A DNA stretch of 64,000 nt, taken from positions 1-64,000 of IMG/VR virus record IMGVR_UViG_3300028837_001424. The stretch is one strand, 5' to 3'. Below are positions 56,502 through 64,000 of this stretch, in pieces. Position numbers and translations under genes: made by a program. Each line of letters opens with the position of its first letter. The stretch's first letter is position 1. The notes beneath the pieces are model-generated. The model had not been told where the DNA came from. It made no database searches and saw nothing but the letters and a program-made list of their open reading frames with translations. Source of the stretch: a virus.

Positions 56502-57188
56502 ATGAAGATTGTGGTAGTGGTCAGAACCAAGAATGAGGTTCGTAACATAGCTCGATTTTGCGCTGCATATAAAGAATGCGCTGATCTTATTCTCGTGGCG
56601 GATGGCGGAAGTGAGGATTATACAGTACCCATTGCCAAATGCTTCAATAATGTAAAGGTTCGCCACTTTGAAGAACGCATTGAATTTCCAGGAGGCTTGT
56701 GGCGCAATCCGCATGGCAAACACATGAACTTTATGTTTGATTGGGCGGTTGACGAGGGTGCGGACTGGATTATTTTTGACGATTGCGATTCTGTTCCTAC
56801 CGCTACGCTGAAAGAGAACATTCGGGAAATAATGACGAGTGCCGTCCATCCAACAATTTTCGCAGACAGATTGTATATTTGGGGTAGGAATAAATATTTC
56901 CCCAAACTTAATGAATCGTGGACGCCTTTATATGCCTGGAGACCAGAAGCGGGTATAGTGGCAGAAGAGAGAAATCCAATAGCGTGCCAGATATTGAATA
57001 TACCGCCAGTGGAAGAACGCGTAATTCTTAAGCCGCCGCTGTGTTGTTTGCATTATTTTTGTCCAGACAAGGAGACTGCACAAGCTAAACTAGATTTCTA
57101 TATAACTATCGGCGAGCAAAAAGACGCAACGCATCCGCTTGAATTCGGAGGGCCATTAGAAGATTTACCGGAGTGGGCACATGAATAA
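56502..57188 (+). CDS. Glycosyltransferase-like protein, tandem paralog
   Basis: MKIVVVVRTKNEVRNIARFC, ILVADGGSEDYTVPIAKCFN and WIIFDDCDSVPTATLK mirror the 55810 protein across its whole length, with substitutions throughout. Both are 228 residues. A tandem duplication that diverged is the clear reading, perhaps for two different sugars or acceptors. Confidence 0.8.
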   Translation: MKIVVVVRTKNEVRNIARFCAAYKECADLILVADGGSEDYTVPIAKCFNNVKVRHFEERIEFPGGLWRNPHGKHMNFMFDWAVDEGADWIIFDDCDSVPTATLKENIREIMTSAVHPTIFADRLYIWGRNKYFPKLNESWTPLYAWRPEAGIVAEERNPIACQILNIPPVEERVILKPPLCCLHYFCPDKETAQAKLDFYITIGEQKDATHPLEFGGPLEDLPEWAHE

Positions 57189-57789
57189 AGTTGTAGCGTT
57201 GGCCATGAATTATAAATGCCTTTTGGGTTATCAAGAGCCTTATGAAGAGCCGATTGTTTTTCTAAAGTCTAGAGAAGCCATCATCGGACCTGGAGAGACA
57301 ATCTTTATACCTCATGATGCTATTGTTTGGCCAGAGGTTGAATTGGCTATTATTATTGGCAAGCAGGCTAGGAATGTTTTGCCCAAGGATGCTTATAAAT
57401 ATATTATTGCGTATGCGATCGCAAATGATGTTACGGCATATTATGGGGATGAACGAGATGTGCATTATGCTAAATCCAAATGCCCAGACACATTTCTGCC
57501 AATGAGCCATATTGTATATGCGCCCGAAGCACCTATCTGGAAATCTCAAGAACTAACCACATTCATTAATAGCCATAGGGTGCAAGCTGGCAATGTTGGA
57601 GACATGATTTTTGGAGTTGAAAAAGCGGTAGAATTTATTTCTAGTTGGATGACGCTCAATAAAGGCGATGTTATTATAACTGGTACGCCCTGGCACAATC
57701 GACCAGAATTACACGACGGCGATATCGTGACTGTTGCGATTGAGGGATTGGGCGAAGTGATTAATCCGGTAAAACTAAGGAAAAACTAA
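57181..57789 (+). CDS. Fumarylacetoacetate hydrolase family protein
   Basis: The 202-residue product has PIVFLKSREAIIGPGETIFI, WPEVELAIIIGKQARN (metal-binding Glu region), IANDVTAYYGDERDVHYAKS and NKGDVIITGTPWHNRPELHDGD, the C-terminal FAH fold used for 2-keto-4-pentenoate-type hydratases and decarboxylases. Such enzymes are unusual in phage glycan clusters; the substrate is unknown. Confidence 0.85.
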   Translation: MNKVVALAMNYKCLLGYQEPYEEPIVFLKSREAIIGPGETIFIPHDAIVWPEVELAIIIGKQARNVLPKDAYKYIIAYAIANDVTAYYGDERDVHYAKSKCPDTFLPMSHIVYAPEAPIWKSQELTTFINSHRVQAGNVGDMIFGVEKAVEFISSWMTLNKGDVIITGTPWHNRPELHDGDIVTVAIEGLGEVINPVKLRKN

Positions 57790-59282
57790 TGGCTCATTCT
57801 ATAACGCAGTTCAAAGATAAATATAAGGGCGAGCGCTGCTTCATTATAGGGAACGGTCCAAGCCTTGCTCGAACACCACTTAGTTTAATTAAGGGAGAAT
57901 ACTCTATTGGCATAAACAGGATAGGGATGCGATATGATAAAACCGATTGGCGTCCCAGTCACTTCTTGTGTGTTACTCAATGGGTAAAGAAGGACGATTA
58001 TCGGGCAGATGTACTAAAATCAATCGATCTTGGCATACCTTGTTTTATAGGCGAACGTATTAGACACTTTATTAATCGGGAAGATGAAAACATCACTTGG
58101 GTTGATTGTACTTTTCCACACGCGGATGAATCGTATGACATAAACAAAACAAGTCTAAAGTGGTGGCTTAGAGATATATCAGATGGGATATTGAATTATT
58201 ATTCGAATGCAACATTTGCAGCAACGAAGCTGGCGGTTTATATGGGTTTTAATCCGTTAATTTTTGTCGGTTGTGATTTGGGCTGGAAAGGTTTAAATTA
58301 TTTGGAATACGGCCTAGACCATGATCATTTTGATAATCGTTATGAAGACGCAACTTTTGAAAAACCCGCTGACCATTGGGACAAATTCAATCCTGATGCA
58401 ATTCGAGCGCACGAGATTATAAGAGTTTGTACAAAGAGTATAGGGGTAGATGTTTACAATGCCACTTTGGGCGGCGAGCTTGAAGTATATCCAAGAGTTA
58501 ATTTTTTGAAGACGGCCATGAAGATTTCTGAACCGCAACCCAAGGGGCTTGATGTGAAAGAACTACTGGGCCAATATAAGGGAGAAAGGATTTTCATAGT
58601 CGGCTGCTCAAAGAGTCTTACGGTAGAACAACTTGATCTTATTAAGGGCGAGTATTCGTTTGGATTAAATCGTATTGCGATGTTATACGACGAAACCGAA
58701 TGGAGGCCGACCTTTTATAAAGCGGCACCACCAGAATATTTGAGCTATAAGCCCTTTAGAGATGATGTAATCAGATCCATAGAGCTTGGAATTCCCTCGT
58801 TCTTGTGTGTTCGCTTACGCTCACACGTAGAAAACGGCATTGAGTATGGTATTGGTGATGCATACGATAATGTTCATTATATTTCATGCACGGCTAGGAC
58901 TCATGGCGAGGATCTTGAGTGGTGGGCAACAAACTATAAAGAAGGGGGAAACGTCGGACGATATTCAAGCTCCACTTTTAGATCGGCCATGATTGCGATC
59001 AAAATGGGTTTTGAGGAGATCGTATTTATCGGCGTAGATATGGATTATCAGATACACGAAGAGGATGGTCCTGACCCCAACCATTTTGCCCCTGACTATG
59101 TTCCAAGACTTGGGCGCTCCGATGTTCATTTAGAGGCGATTAATAAATCGTTTTTAGAGCAATATGAAAGGTTAGAGGAACAAGCCAAATTCTTGGGCAT
59201 TAAGGTGATAAACGCAACAGAAGGTGGGCTACTTGAAGTTTTCCCGCGAGCCAATTTAAAAGAATTAATTAAAAGGGAATAA
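57789..59282 (+). CDS. Two-domain MptE/DUF115-like protein
   Basis: Two similar halves: first KGERCFIIGNGPSLARTPLS and FVGCDLGWKGLN, second GERIFIVGCSKSLTVEQLD and VFIGVDMDYQ. Each matches the DUF115/MptE-like fold of the 54045 protein. Internal duplication makes a 497-residue protein. It is probably involved in glycan addition. Confidence 0.78.
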   Translation: MAHSITQFKDKYKGERCFIIGNGPSLARTPLSLIKGEYSIGINRIGMRYDKTDWRPSHFLCVTQWVKKDDYRADVLKSIDLGIPCFIGERIRHFINREDENITWVDCTFPHADESYDINKTSLKWWLRDISDGILNYYSNATFAATKLAVYMGFNPLIFVGCDLGWKGLNYLEYGLDHDHFDNRYEDATFEKPADHWDKFNPDAIRAHEIIRVCTKSIGVDVYNATLGGELEVYPRVNFLKTAMKISEPQPKGLDVKELLGQYKGERIFIVGCSKSLTVEQLDLIKGEYSFGLNRIAMLYDETEWRPTFYKAAPPEYLSYKPFRDDVIRSIELGIPSFLCVRLRSHVENGIEYGIGDAYDNVHYISCTARTHGEDLEWWATNYKEGGNVGRYSSSTFRSAMIAIKMGFEEIVFIGVDMDYQIHEEDGPDPNHFAPDYVPRLGRSDVHLEAINKSFLEQYERLEEQAKFLGIKVINATEGGLLEVFPRANLKELIKRE

Positions 59283-59283
59283 A

Positions 59284-60117
59284 ATGAACAAAATTATGGG
59301 TTTCATTGAGCATTTATTGGGCTGGGAAATTGAAAAAAAGCCCAACAAAACAGAAAATCGCTTGACAAACAGGCGAATACCTATGAATAAGATTGCGGTT
59401 ATTATACCCGCCAGACTTGCATCAACGAGATTTCCTCGCAAGGCCTTGGCCGATATATATGGAAAGCCCGTGATACAAAGAGTTTACGAGGCGGCTAGCC
59501 AAGCCAAAGGTATAGCTGACGCATTTGTTGCGACGCCCGATGTTGAATTGGCAGAGGTCGTCGAATCCTTTGGTGGCAAGTATATTATGACTGGTCCACA
59601 AGACACTTGTCTAGGAAGATGCTCGGAGGCAATGAGAGACGACGCACTTTTTGATTATTATGGGGCAGTTATTGCACAGGGCGACGAGCCTATGTTGAAG
59701 CCCGAAATGCTTGATGTAGCAGTTGAGGCACTTGGCAAGTATGGTGTTTGTTGGTTAGTAAAAAAGATTCTGCCCCATGAAGATCCAACCGACATCAATA
59801 TGATAAAGTGTGCTTTGAATAGTAACGGCAATATTATTTATGTTTCGCGCGGGGCAATTCCTATCCCTACGCCTGAAGGAGACCATGACTTTATACCAAC
59901 TTATTATAAACAAGTAGGCGTAGTCGCATTTGGCAGAAGAATGCTAATCGAATTCAATAATCTTGAAAGAGGACCACTGGAGAAATGCGAGGGTATAGAT
60001 TTGCTCAGATTTCTTGAGCATGGCGTAATAGTAAGTTCGGCTCTTTCGCCCTATGATACACAATCGCTTGACACCCCAGAAGATTTGGAACGAATACTGG
60101 ACATGTGGCCTAAATGA
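59284..60117 (+). CDS. KdsB/NeuA-like CMP-sugar cytidylyltransferase
   Basis: The strong ribosome site AAAGGGAATAAA favours ATG 59284, giving a 33-residue extension before the second start at 59383. The enzyme begins IAVIIPARLASTRFPRKALA, then KYIMTGPQDTCLGRCSEAMR and IAQGDEPMLKPEML, the signature of CMP-KDO synthetases that activate acid sugars with CTP. Its exact sugar is not visible. Confidence 0.82.
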   Translation: MNKIMGFIEHLLGWEIEKKPNKTENRLTNRRIPMNKIAVIIPARLASTRFPRKALADIYGKPVIQRVYEAASQAKGIADAFVATPDVELAEVVESFGGKYIMTGPQDTCLGRCSEAMRDDALFDYYGAVIAQGDEPMLKPEMLDVAVEALGKYGVCWLVKKILPHEDPTDINMIKCALNSNGNIIYVSRGAIPIPTPEGDHDFIPTYYKQVGVVAFGRRMLIEFNNLERGPLEKCEGIDLLRFLEHGVIVSSALSPYDTQSLDTPEDLERILDMWPK

Positions 60118-60926
60118 ATAATAGAGTTGCAGCCATCATTGTTAATTATAATATGCCCGAAAGAACAGATGCCTTATGTTCTTATATAAAGGTACATGTT
60201 AAATGGCCCTACGATCTTATTGTTGTAGATAATGGTAGTGATCCAAAATATCCGTCCGAATGGACTACCGTTAAGCTTCAACAAAATGTACAAACAACAA
60301 ATGGCTGGTTGTGTGGTGTTGCCTATGCAAAAGGATTAGCTAGTATGCGCAAGGAGCCTTATTTGGGCTACTGGTTCATGATAACAAGTGCCGAGTTTGT
60401 AAAAGAAAGCAAAGACCCGCTTACGCCAATAGCGAATATATTGCTGGATATACCCGACGCGGTTGTGGCCTCGCCGGCGCTTACCAAGGATAGCACAACT
60501 GCACATGTACAAATGATAACAAGAGGAGGCAACGACCCAAGACGCACATGGCTACTTGATAACATTGCTGCGTTATGGAGGGCAGATTGGCTCGATTCCA
60601 TTGGCGGTTTCCCGCCAGAACTTACCATGGCCTGGGGTTGTGATTTTGAAACCTGTTATCTTGCAAGAAAGGCTGGCAAAAGTATCTGGATACACGAGGG
60701 CACGCGTGTCAAAAAAATAAGTGACATAGGTTACACAATGGATCGCATGGGAATGACCGCTGAGGAGAGAGGCCCTATGGCCGGTCTTGAAATGAGGAAT
60801 TATCTTGTGCCTAAATACGGCGAAGATTATGACGCAAGACTTCATAAGGAATACACAGACCCAAAATGGTGTAGTCGTGTTACAAGGATAAATGAATGGC
60901 AGCCTTCTGCCGATAAGGAGAATTAA
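60114..60926 (+). CDS. Glycosyltransferase family 2-like protein
   Basis: ATG overlaps the previous stop. The product has VAAIIVNYNMPERTDALC, DLIVVDNGSDPKYPSEW and a WGCDFETCYLARKAGKSIW segment. The first two are the nucleotide-sugar binding side of GT-2, the last the acceptor side. No acceptor can be named. Confidence 0.75.
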   Translation: MNNRVAAIIVNYNMPERTDALCSYIKVHVKWPYDLIVVDNGSDPKYPSEWTTVKLQQNVQTTNGWLCGVAYAKGLASMRKEPYLGYWFMITSAEFVKESKDPLTPIANILLDIPDAVVASPALTKDSTTAHVQMITRGGNDPRRTWLLDNIAALWRADWLDSIGGFPPELTMAWGCDFETCYLARKAGKSIWIHEGTRVKKISDIGYTMDRMGMTAEERGPMAGLEMRNYLVPKYGEDYDARLHKEYTDPKWCSRVTRINEWQPSADKEN

Positions 60927-60927
60927 A

Positions 60928-61794
60928 ATGGCCAAAGACCCTGCAGTGGGACCTATTACTAGATATGACAAATTCGGGAACGCAAGAGTTGATCGAGGAG
61001 AGGCACTACCCGTTGTTCCAGTAGAGGAAGTAATTGAGTATGCTCCCGAAAAGAAGGACATGAAGACGATCATTTTGGCTGGCGGTCATGGTACTAGATT
61101 GCAGGATGAAACCGAGGGGAAGATCCCTAAGCCATTGGTAAAGATTGGCCTAATGACAATGCTTCAACACATCATTTACCTTTATGAAGGCCAAGGCAAT
61201 AGCCAGTTCATAGTGGCGGGTGGCTATAAGGCAGACGCGTTGTTGAAATGGCGAGAAGAATTGCATGATGTGTTTGGGCATCGTGAATTAAATGTTCTTA
61301 TAACCGATACTGGCGTAGAGACGCAGACTGGTGGCCGGCTTCTACGTTTAAAATATTACTTGTCTAAACCGTTCATGATGACCTATGGCGATGGCTTGTC
61401 TGATATAAATTTATCGGCGCTTGCGGAGTTTCATGATCGAATGGTTATTGATCACAACATTCTTGTTACTTTGACTGCGGTAAGACCGCCAGCGCGCTTT
61501 GGAAATCTTGTAATCGAAAACGGTCTTGCAAAGCTATTTGTAGAAAAATCGCAGGCTACAGGTGGTTGGATCAATGGCGGTTTCTATATTATCCAGCCAG
61601 ATGCTTTGAATTTGATCAGCGGTGATTCCTGTAGATGGGAATATGATGTTTTGCCTACATTGGCAATTCAGGGAAGGCTTGCCGCATACCAGCATACTGG
61701 TTATTTTCAAATGTGCGACACATCGCGAGATCTGGAATCACTGAGAAGTATATGGGAGCTTGGAAATGCCCCATGGGCGAGGTTATTTAAATGA
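60928..61794 (+). CDS. rfbF: Glucose-1-phosphate cytidylyltransferase-like nucleotidyltransferase
   Basis: ATG 60928 follows AAGGAGAATTAAA and gives a 46-residue N-terminal extension. The enzyme core starts MKTIILAGGHGTRLQDETEG, with IPKPLVKIGLMTMLQHIIY, MTYGDGLSDINLSALAEFHD and ARFGNLVIENG, the RfbF pattern. The reaction is CTP plus glucose-1-phosphate to CDP-glucose, first step to CDP-3,6-dideoxyhexoses. It is directly followed by the RfbG-like gene, supporting the assignment. Confidence 0.85.
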   Translation: MAKDPAVGPITRYDKFGNARVDRGEALPVVPVEEVIEYAPEKKDMKTIILAGGHGTRLQDETEGKIPKPLVKIGLMTMLQHIIYLYEGQGNSQFIVAGGYKADALLKWREELHDVFGHRELNVLITDTGVETQTGGRLLRLKYYLSKPFMMTYGDGLSDINLSALAEFHDRMVIDHNILVTLTAVRPPARFGNLVIENGLAKLFVEKSQATGGWINGGFYIIQPDALNLISGDSCRWEYDVLPTLAIQGRLAAYQHTGYFQMCDTSRDLESLRSIWELGNAPWARLFK

Positions 61795-62840
61795 CAGACG
61801 ATTTGATTAAGCAATTGAAAAACCAACGAGTTTTGGTAACCGGTGCCACTGGTTTTATGGGCCAAAGGCTTGTCGATATTTTATTGAGCGCGGGAGCGTA
61901 TGTAAGCGCGCTAGTACTTGACATTGATTTTGCCAGTCGGTTTTATAGAGAAACCTACATGAGTTGTCTGGCCAATCGAATAGAGAAAACCATCACCGGT
62001 GATCTGCGCAATTACTTTGACTGTGAACGGGCAGTTGCCGAATCGAGACCTACTATCATATTTCATTTGGCGGCCATAACCCAGGTATGCGATGCAAGCA
62101 GGATGCCTCTACAAGCGTTTGATTCGAACATTATGGGTACGGCCAATCTGCTTGAGGCGGCGCGCAAGATAGCTCCTGGAGAGATTGCAATAGTAGTTGC
62201 TTCAAGCGATAAAGCGTTTGGTGAACCAATTGACGAGATGCCATTTAATGAAAACTCAGTACTAAACCCTATTCATCCTTACGATGTATCTAAGGCATCG
62301 GCGGATCTGGTTGCGAGATGTTACGCTTTACATTATGGAGAAAAAGTTGCCATTACTCGTTGCGGAAATGTATACGGGCCGGGCGATATCAATTGGCAGC
62401 GCCTCATACCCGAAGCGATTAGGTGTGGCCTAACTGGTAAAACGCTGATCATTCGTAGCGATGGGTCACTGGTGAGAGAATACAATTATGTCGATGACAT
62501 AATTGATGCTTACATTCGGATTGCGCTTTCACTCATGCCTTGGGGCGGTCAACCTGAGCCATGGGCGCTGGGTACATCTTGGACGGTTTCAGATAATCGA
62601 GGACGTATGAGCGTTTTAGAAATAGTAGATAAGATAAGCGCCGTCATAAATCAAGATATCAAAATTGATATATTAGGAAAAGCTCAAGACGAGACGGGAG
62701 AATTGATACTTGAATCTGGTTTAATTAGACGCAAATTGGATTGGCGACCAAAAACGGAACTGCCAGAAGGCCTACGAAAAACTACCAGATGGCTTGTCAA
62801 GCACCTAAGAAGTAGAGGTGAGGTTGTAAAAACGGTATGA
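61791..62840 (+). CDS. rfbG: CDP-glucose 4,6-dehydratase-like
   Basis: The product has the SDR start VLVTGATGFMGQRLVDILL, FHLAAITQVCDASRMPL, ASSDKAFGEP, YDVSKASADLVARCYAL (YxxxK) and GNVYGPGDINWQRLIPEAIR. This is the RfbG pattern, dehydrating CDP-glucose to the 4-keto-6-deoxy sugar. Length 349 fits. It is coupled to RfbF by a 4-base overlap. Confidence 0.87.
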   Translation: MTDDLIKQLKNQRVLVTGATGFMGQRLVDILLSAGAYVSALVLDIDFASRFYRETYMSCLANRIEKTITGDLRNYFDCERAVAESRPTIIFHLAAITQVCDASRMPLQAFDSNIMGTANLLEAARKIAPGEIAIVVASSDKAFGEPIDEMPFNENSVLNPIHPYDVSKASADLVARCYALHYGEKVAITRCGNVYGPGDINWQRLIPEAIRCGLTGKTLIIRSDGSLVREYNYVDDIIDAYIRIALSLMPWGGQPEPWALGTSWTVSDNRGRMSVLEIVDKISAVINQDIKIDILGKAQDETGELILESGLIRRKLDWRPKTELPEGLRKTTRWLVKHLRSRGEVVKTV

Positions 62841-63319
62841 ATGGTTTGATTGATGGCGTAAGTGTGACGGATCTAAAAGTTATTAAGGATGAGCGCGGGG
62901 CCGTATGGCATATGCTGCGCGCGGGCAATATGCCATTTTTTGAGCCAATGGGAGAAGTATATTTTTCAATGGTGCGTCCAAATGTTGTAAAGGCCTGGCA
63001 CTGTCATAAAGCCATGAGGCTAAATTATTGCTGTGTTGTTGGAGAAATTCAATTAGGATTAGTGGATCTGAGGCTATCCAGTCCAACTTTTGGCATAGAG
63101 AATACAATATATTTAAGTGACGGAATGTTACCGAATTACAAATTAGTTAGCATACCGCCGCTTGTATGGAACGGGTTTAGAAGTCTTGCTATAAACAACA
63201 ATAGCGCGCTTATGGCCAATATGGCCACGCTTCCGCATGATCCAGAAGAAATAGTTAGAGTCCACCCTAGAGAATTTCCAGTAGATTATTATTGGGGAGA
63301 TTACGAAATAGCGGGCTAA
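62837..63319 (+). CDS. RmlC/dTDP-sugar 3,5-epimerase-like cupin
   Basis: A cupin enzyme: DERGAVWHMLRAGNMPFFEP, GEVYFSMVRPNVVKAWHCHK, VVGEIQLGLVDLRLSSPTFG and PPLVWNGFRSL. RmlC-type enzymes epimerise 4-keto-6-deoxy sugars; in a CDP-sugar context it may act on the RfbG product or on a TDP sugar. It overlaps the previous gene by 4 bases. Confidence 0.82.
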   Translation: MNGLIDGVSVTDLKVIKDERGAVWHMLRAGNMPFFEPMGEVYFSMVRPNVVKAWHCHKAMRLNYCCVVGEIQLGLVDLRLSSPTFGIENTIYLSDGMLPNYKLVSIPPLVWNGFRSLAINNNSALMANMATLPHDPEEIVRVHPREFPVDYYWGDYEIAG

Positions 63320-63360
63320 TTGCGCCCAGGCACGCAGGAGCGTGTAGGAGACGATTTTTG

Positions 63361-63396
63361 ATGGAAAACATGATACAGGACACCTTAATCCGATGA
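63361..63396 (+). CDS. Possible 11-residue leader peptide
   Basis: ATG 63361, behind GTAGGAGACGATTTTTG, encodes MENMIQDTLIR and stops so that its TGA overlaps the next ATG (ATGA). The downstream gene has no ribosome site of its own, so coupling through this mini-ORF is plausible. Confidence 0.45.
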   Translation: MENMIQDTLIR

Positions 63397-63758
63397 TGAT
63401 CATTGTAAACTGTCGGGCGCTATATTCTTGCCCATGGATTTCATATTTACTCAGTGAGCTACAACCAGCCGAAAATCAGGTTGTAGTATGCGGGATGCTC
63501 TCCGACTATGACAGCGGCAAGATTGAAGCCGCCAAAGCAGCGTTCCGAGCGATAGATTACGAGATCTGCCAGGATAATAACTTGCGTAGTCATGTTGCAA
63601 TGCTCAATCTATTGACAAATCGGCACCAGGAAAAGACGGGCGACTTCCTGCTTGTAAGCAGTATACCTGCCGATCAGGAAGCCGCCGTATCGATCGGCAT
63701 GGAATATATTCAACCGGAGTTGTTCGATGTAGTTTATAAAGGATTGATTAATGGCTAA
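63393..63758 (+). CDS. Hypothetical protein, 121 aa
   Basis: The product is alpha/beta: MMIIVNCRALYSCPWISYLL, EICQDNNLRSHVAMLN and ADQEAAVSIGMEYIQPELFD. It is coupled to the leader ORF upstream and overlaps the next gene. No family is recognised. Confidence 0.55.
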   Translation: MMIIVNCRALYSCPWISYLLSELQPAENQVVVCGMLSDYDSGKIEAAKAAFRAIDYEICQDNNLRSHVAMLNLLTNRHQEKTGDFLLVSSIPADQEAAVSIGMEYIQPELFDVVYKGLING

Positions 63759-64000
63759 TAAGCAATCAAGGCTTAAGCTCCAAATAGCCGGTCTGGCTGA
63801 TATCTACGCCGAGAGAGAGTATCGAGGCCAGGAAGAATTCAAGGCTGGAAAAACCTATATACCTCCAAGCGGAAAAGTTGTTCGAGGCCTAGAGGCGGCG
63901 TATGGCGTAGAGGCCGTTCTTGACGGTTGGCTTACGGAGGGCCGTTGGGTTGATCAATTCGAAAAGAAACTAGCGTCTTACATCAGCGTCAGATATGCAT
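63752..64000 (+). CDS. rfbH: RfbH-like CDP-4-keto-6-deoxyglucose-3-dehydrase, N-terminal part
   Basis: ATG 63752 follows AAAGGATTGATTA and overlaps the previous stop. The visible 83 residues read FKAGKTYIPPSGKVVRGLEA, then LDGWLTEGRWVDQFEKKLAS. This start is characteristic of the E1-type PLP/iron-sulfur dehydrase of the DegT family acting on CDP-4-keto-6-deoxyglucose. With RfbF and RfbG it forms the 3,6-dideoxyhexose pathway. The rest lies outside the window. Confidence 0.8.

Noticed and set aside
1-64000. CRISPR array
   Set aside because: No regularly spaced identical repeats were seen; the repeats found are protein-coding fibre modules or single pairs.
1-64000. Integrase or attachment site
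   Set aside because: No recombinase was found, and the tRNA fragments are not flanked by repeats that would suggest att sites.

Overview
The window is about 64 kb of a tailed double-stranded DNA bacteriophage genome (Caudoviricetes type), cut at both ends. It carries a large terminase, a portal fused to a Mu gpF-like domain, a capsid protease with a scaffold-like tail, a probable major capsid protein, long repetitive tail or fibre proteins, four tRNA-type genes and dozens of tightly overlapping small genes. I see no integrase, polymerase, helicase or primase, so the genome is larger than the window and no lifestyle can be assigned. The host is not identifiable from the sequence. CDP-sugar, KDO-type and rhamnose-type enzymes hint at surface glycans, perhaps of a Gram-negative host, but this is inference.

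Layout. Bases 1-3150 (minus strand): an early operon of small, overlapping unknown genes driven by two near-identical sigma70-type promoters. It includes a deletion remnant of a Gp37/Gp68-type gene and a 53-codon gene interrupted by an in-frame TGA. Bases 3200-22840 (plus strand): GDP-mannose dehydratase (intein-split), three DNA methyltransferases (one intein-split), two possible PD-(D/E)XK nucleases, a Fic protein, many zinc-ribbon and membrane miniproteins, and a tRNA/ncRNA block (12.8-17.1 kb). That block holds tRNA-Met, tRNA-Pro, tRNA-His, an odd tRNA-like RNA and several structured RNAs. Bases 22900-40730: the packaging and head module, with probable TerS, TerL (intein in the P-loop), portal-MuF, a set of modular accessory proteins, the protease-scaffold and the capsid protein. 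Bases 40840-49110: tail or fibre proteins, with at least 13 repeats of a Cys-containing module, a LamG-like domain and an IPT/TIG domain. Bases 49120-64000: a glycan cassette with sugar-nucleotide enzymes (RmlD-like, epimerase, RfbF, RfbG, RfbH, an RmlC-like cupin, a KdsB-like cytidylyltransferase), glycosyltransferases, MptE/DUF115-like proteins and SAM methyltransferases.

The most striking system lies between the portal and the protease (29.9-37.8 kb). Four proteins share six copies of a motif, roughly DPHCG-x(5)-HGGSRPR-x-EC. Its copies sit beside domains resembling a RelA/SpoT-type nucleotidyltransferase, a 2H phosphoesterase, a GNAT acetyltransferase and an ADP-ribosyltransferase. I infer a modular set of virion-packaged, possibly injected host-modifying enzymes, with the motif as a shared packaging, linker or processing tag.

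The second notable area is the 14.0-15.0 kb RNA cluster: a cloverleaf-like RNA with a long variable arm, a multi-hairpin RNA, and two related ~125-nt RNAs, each in front of a small zinc-finger gene.
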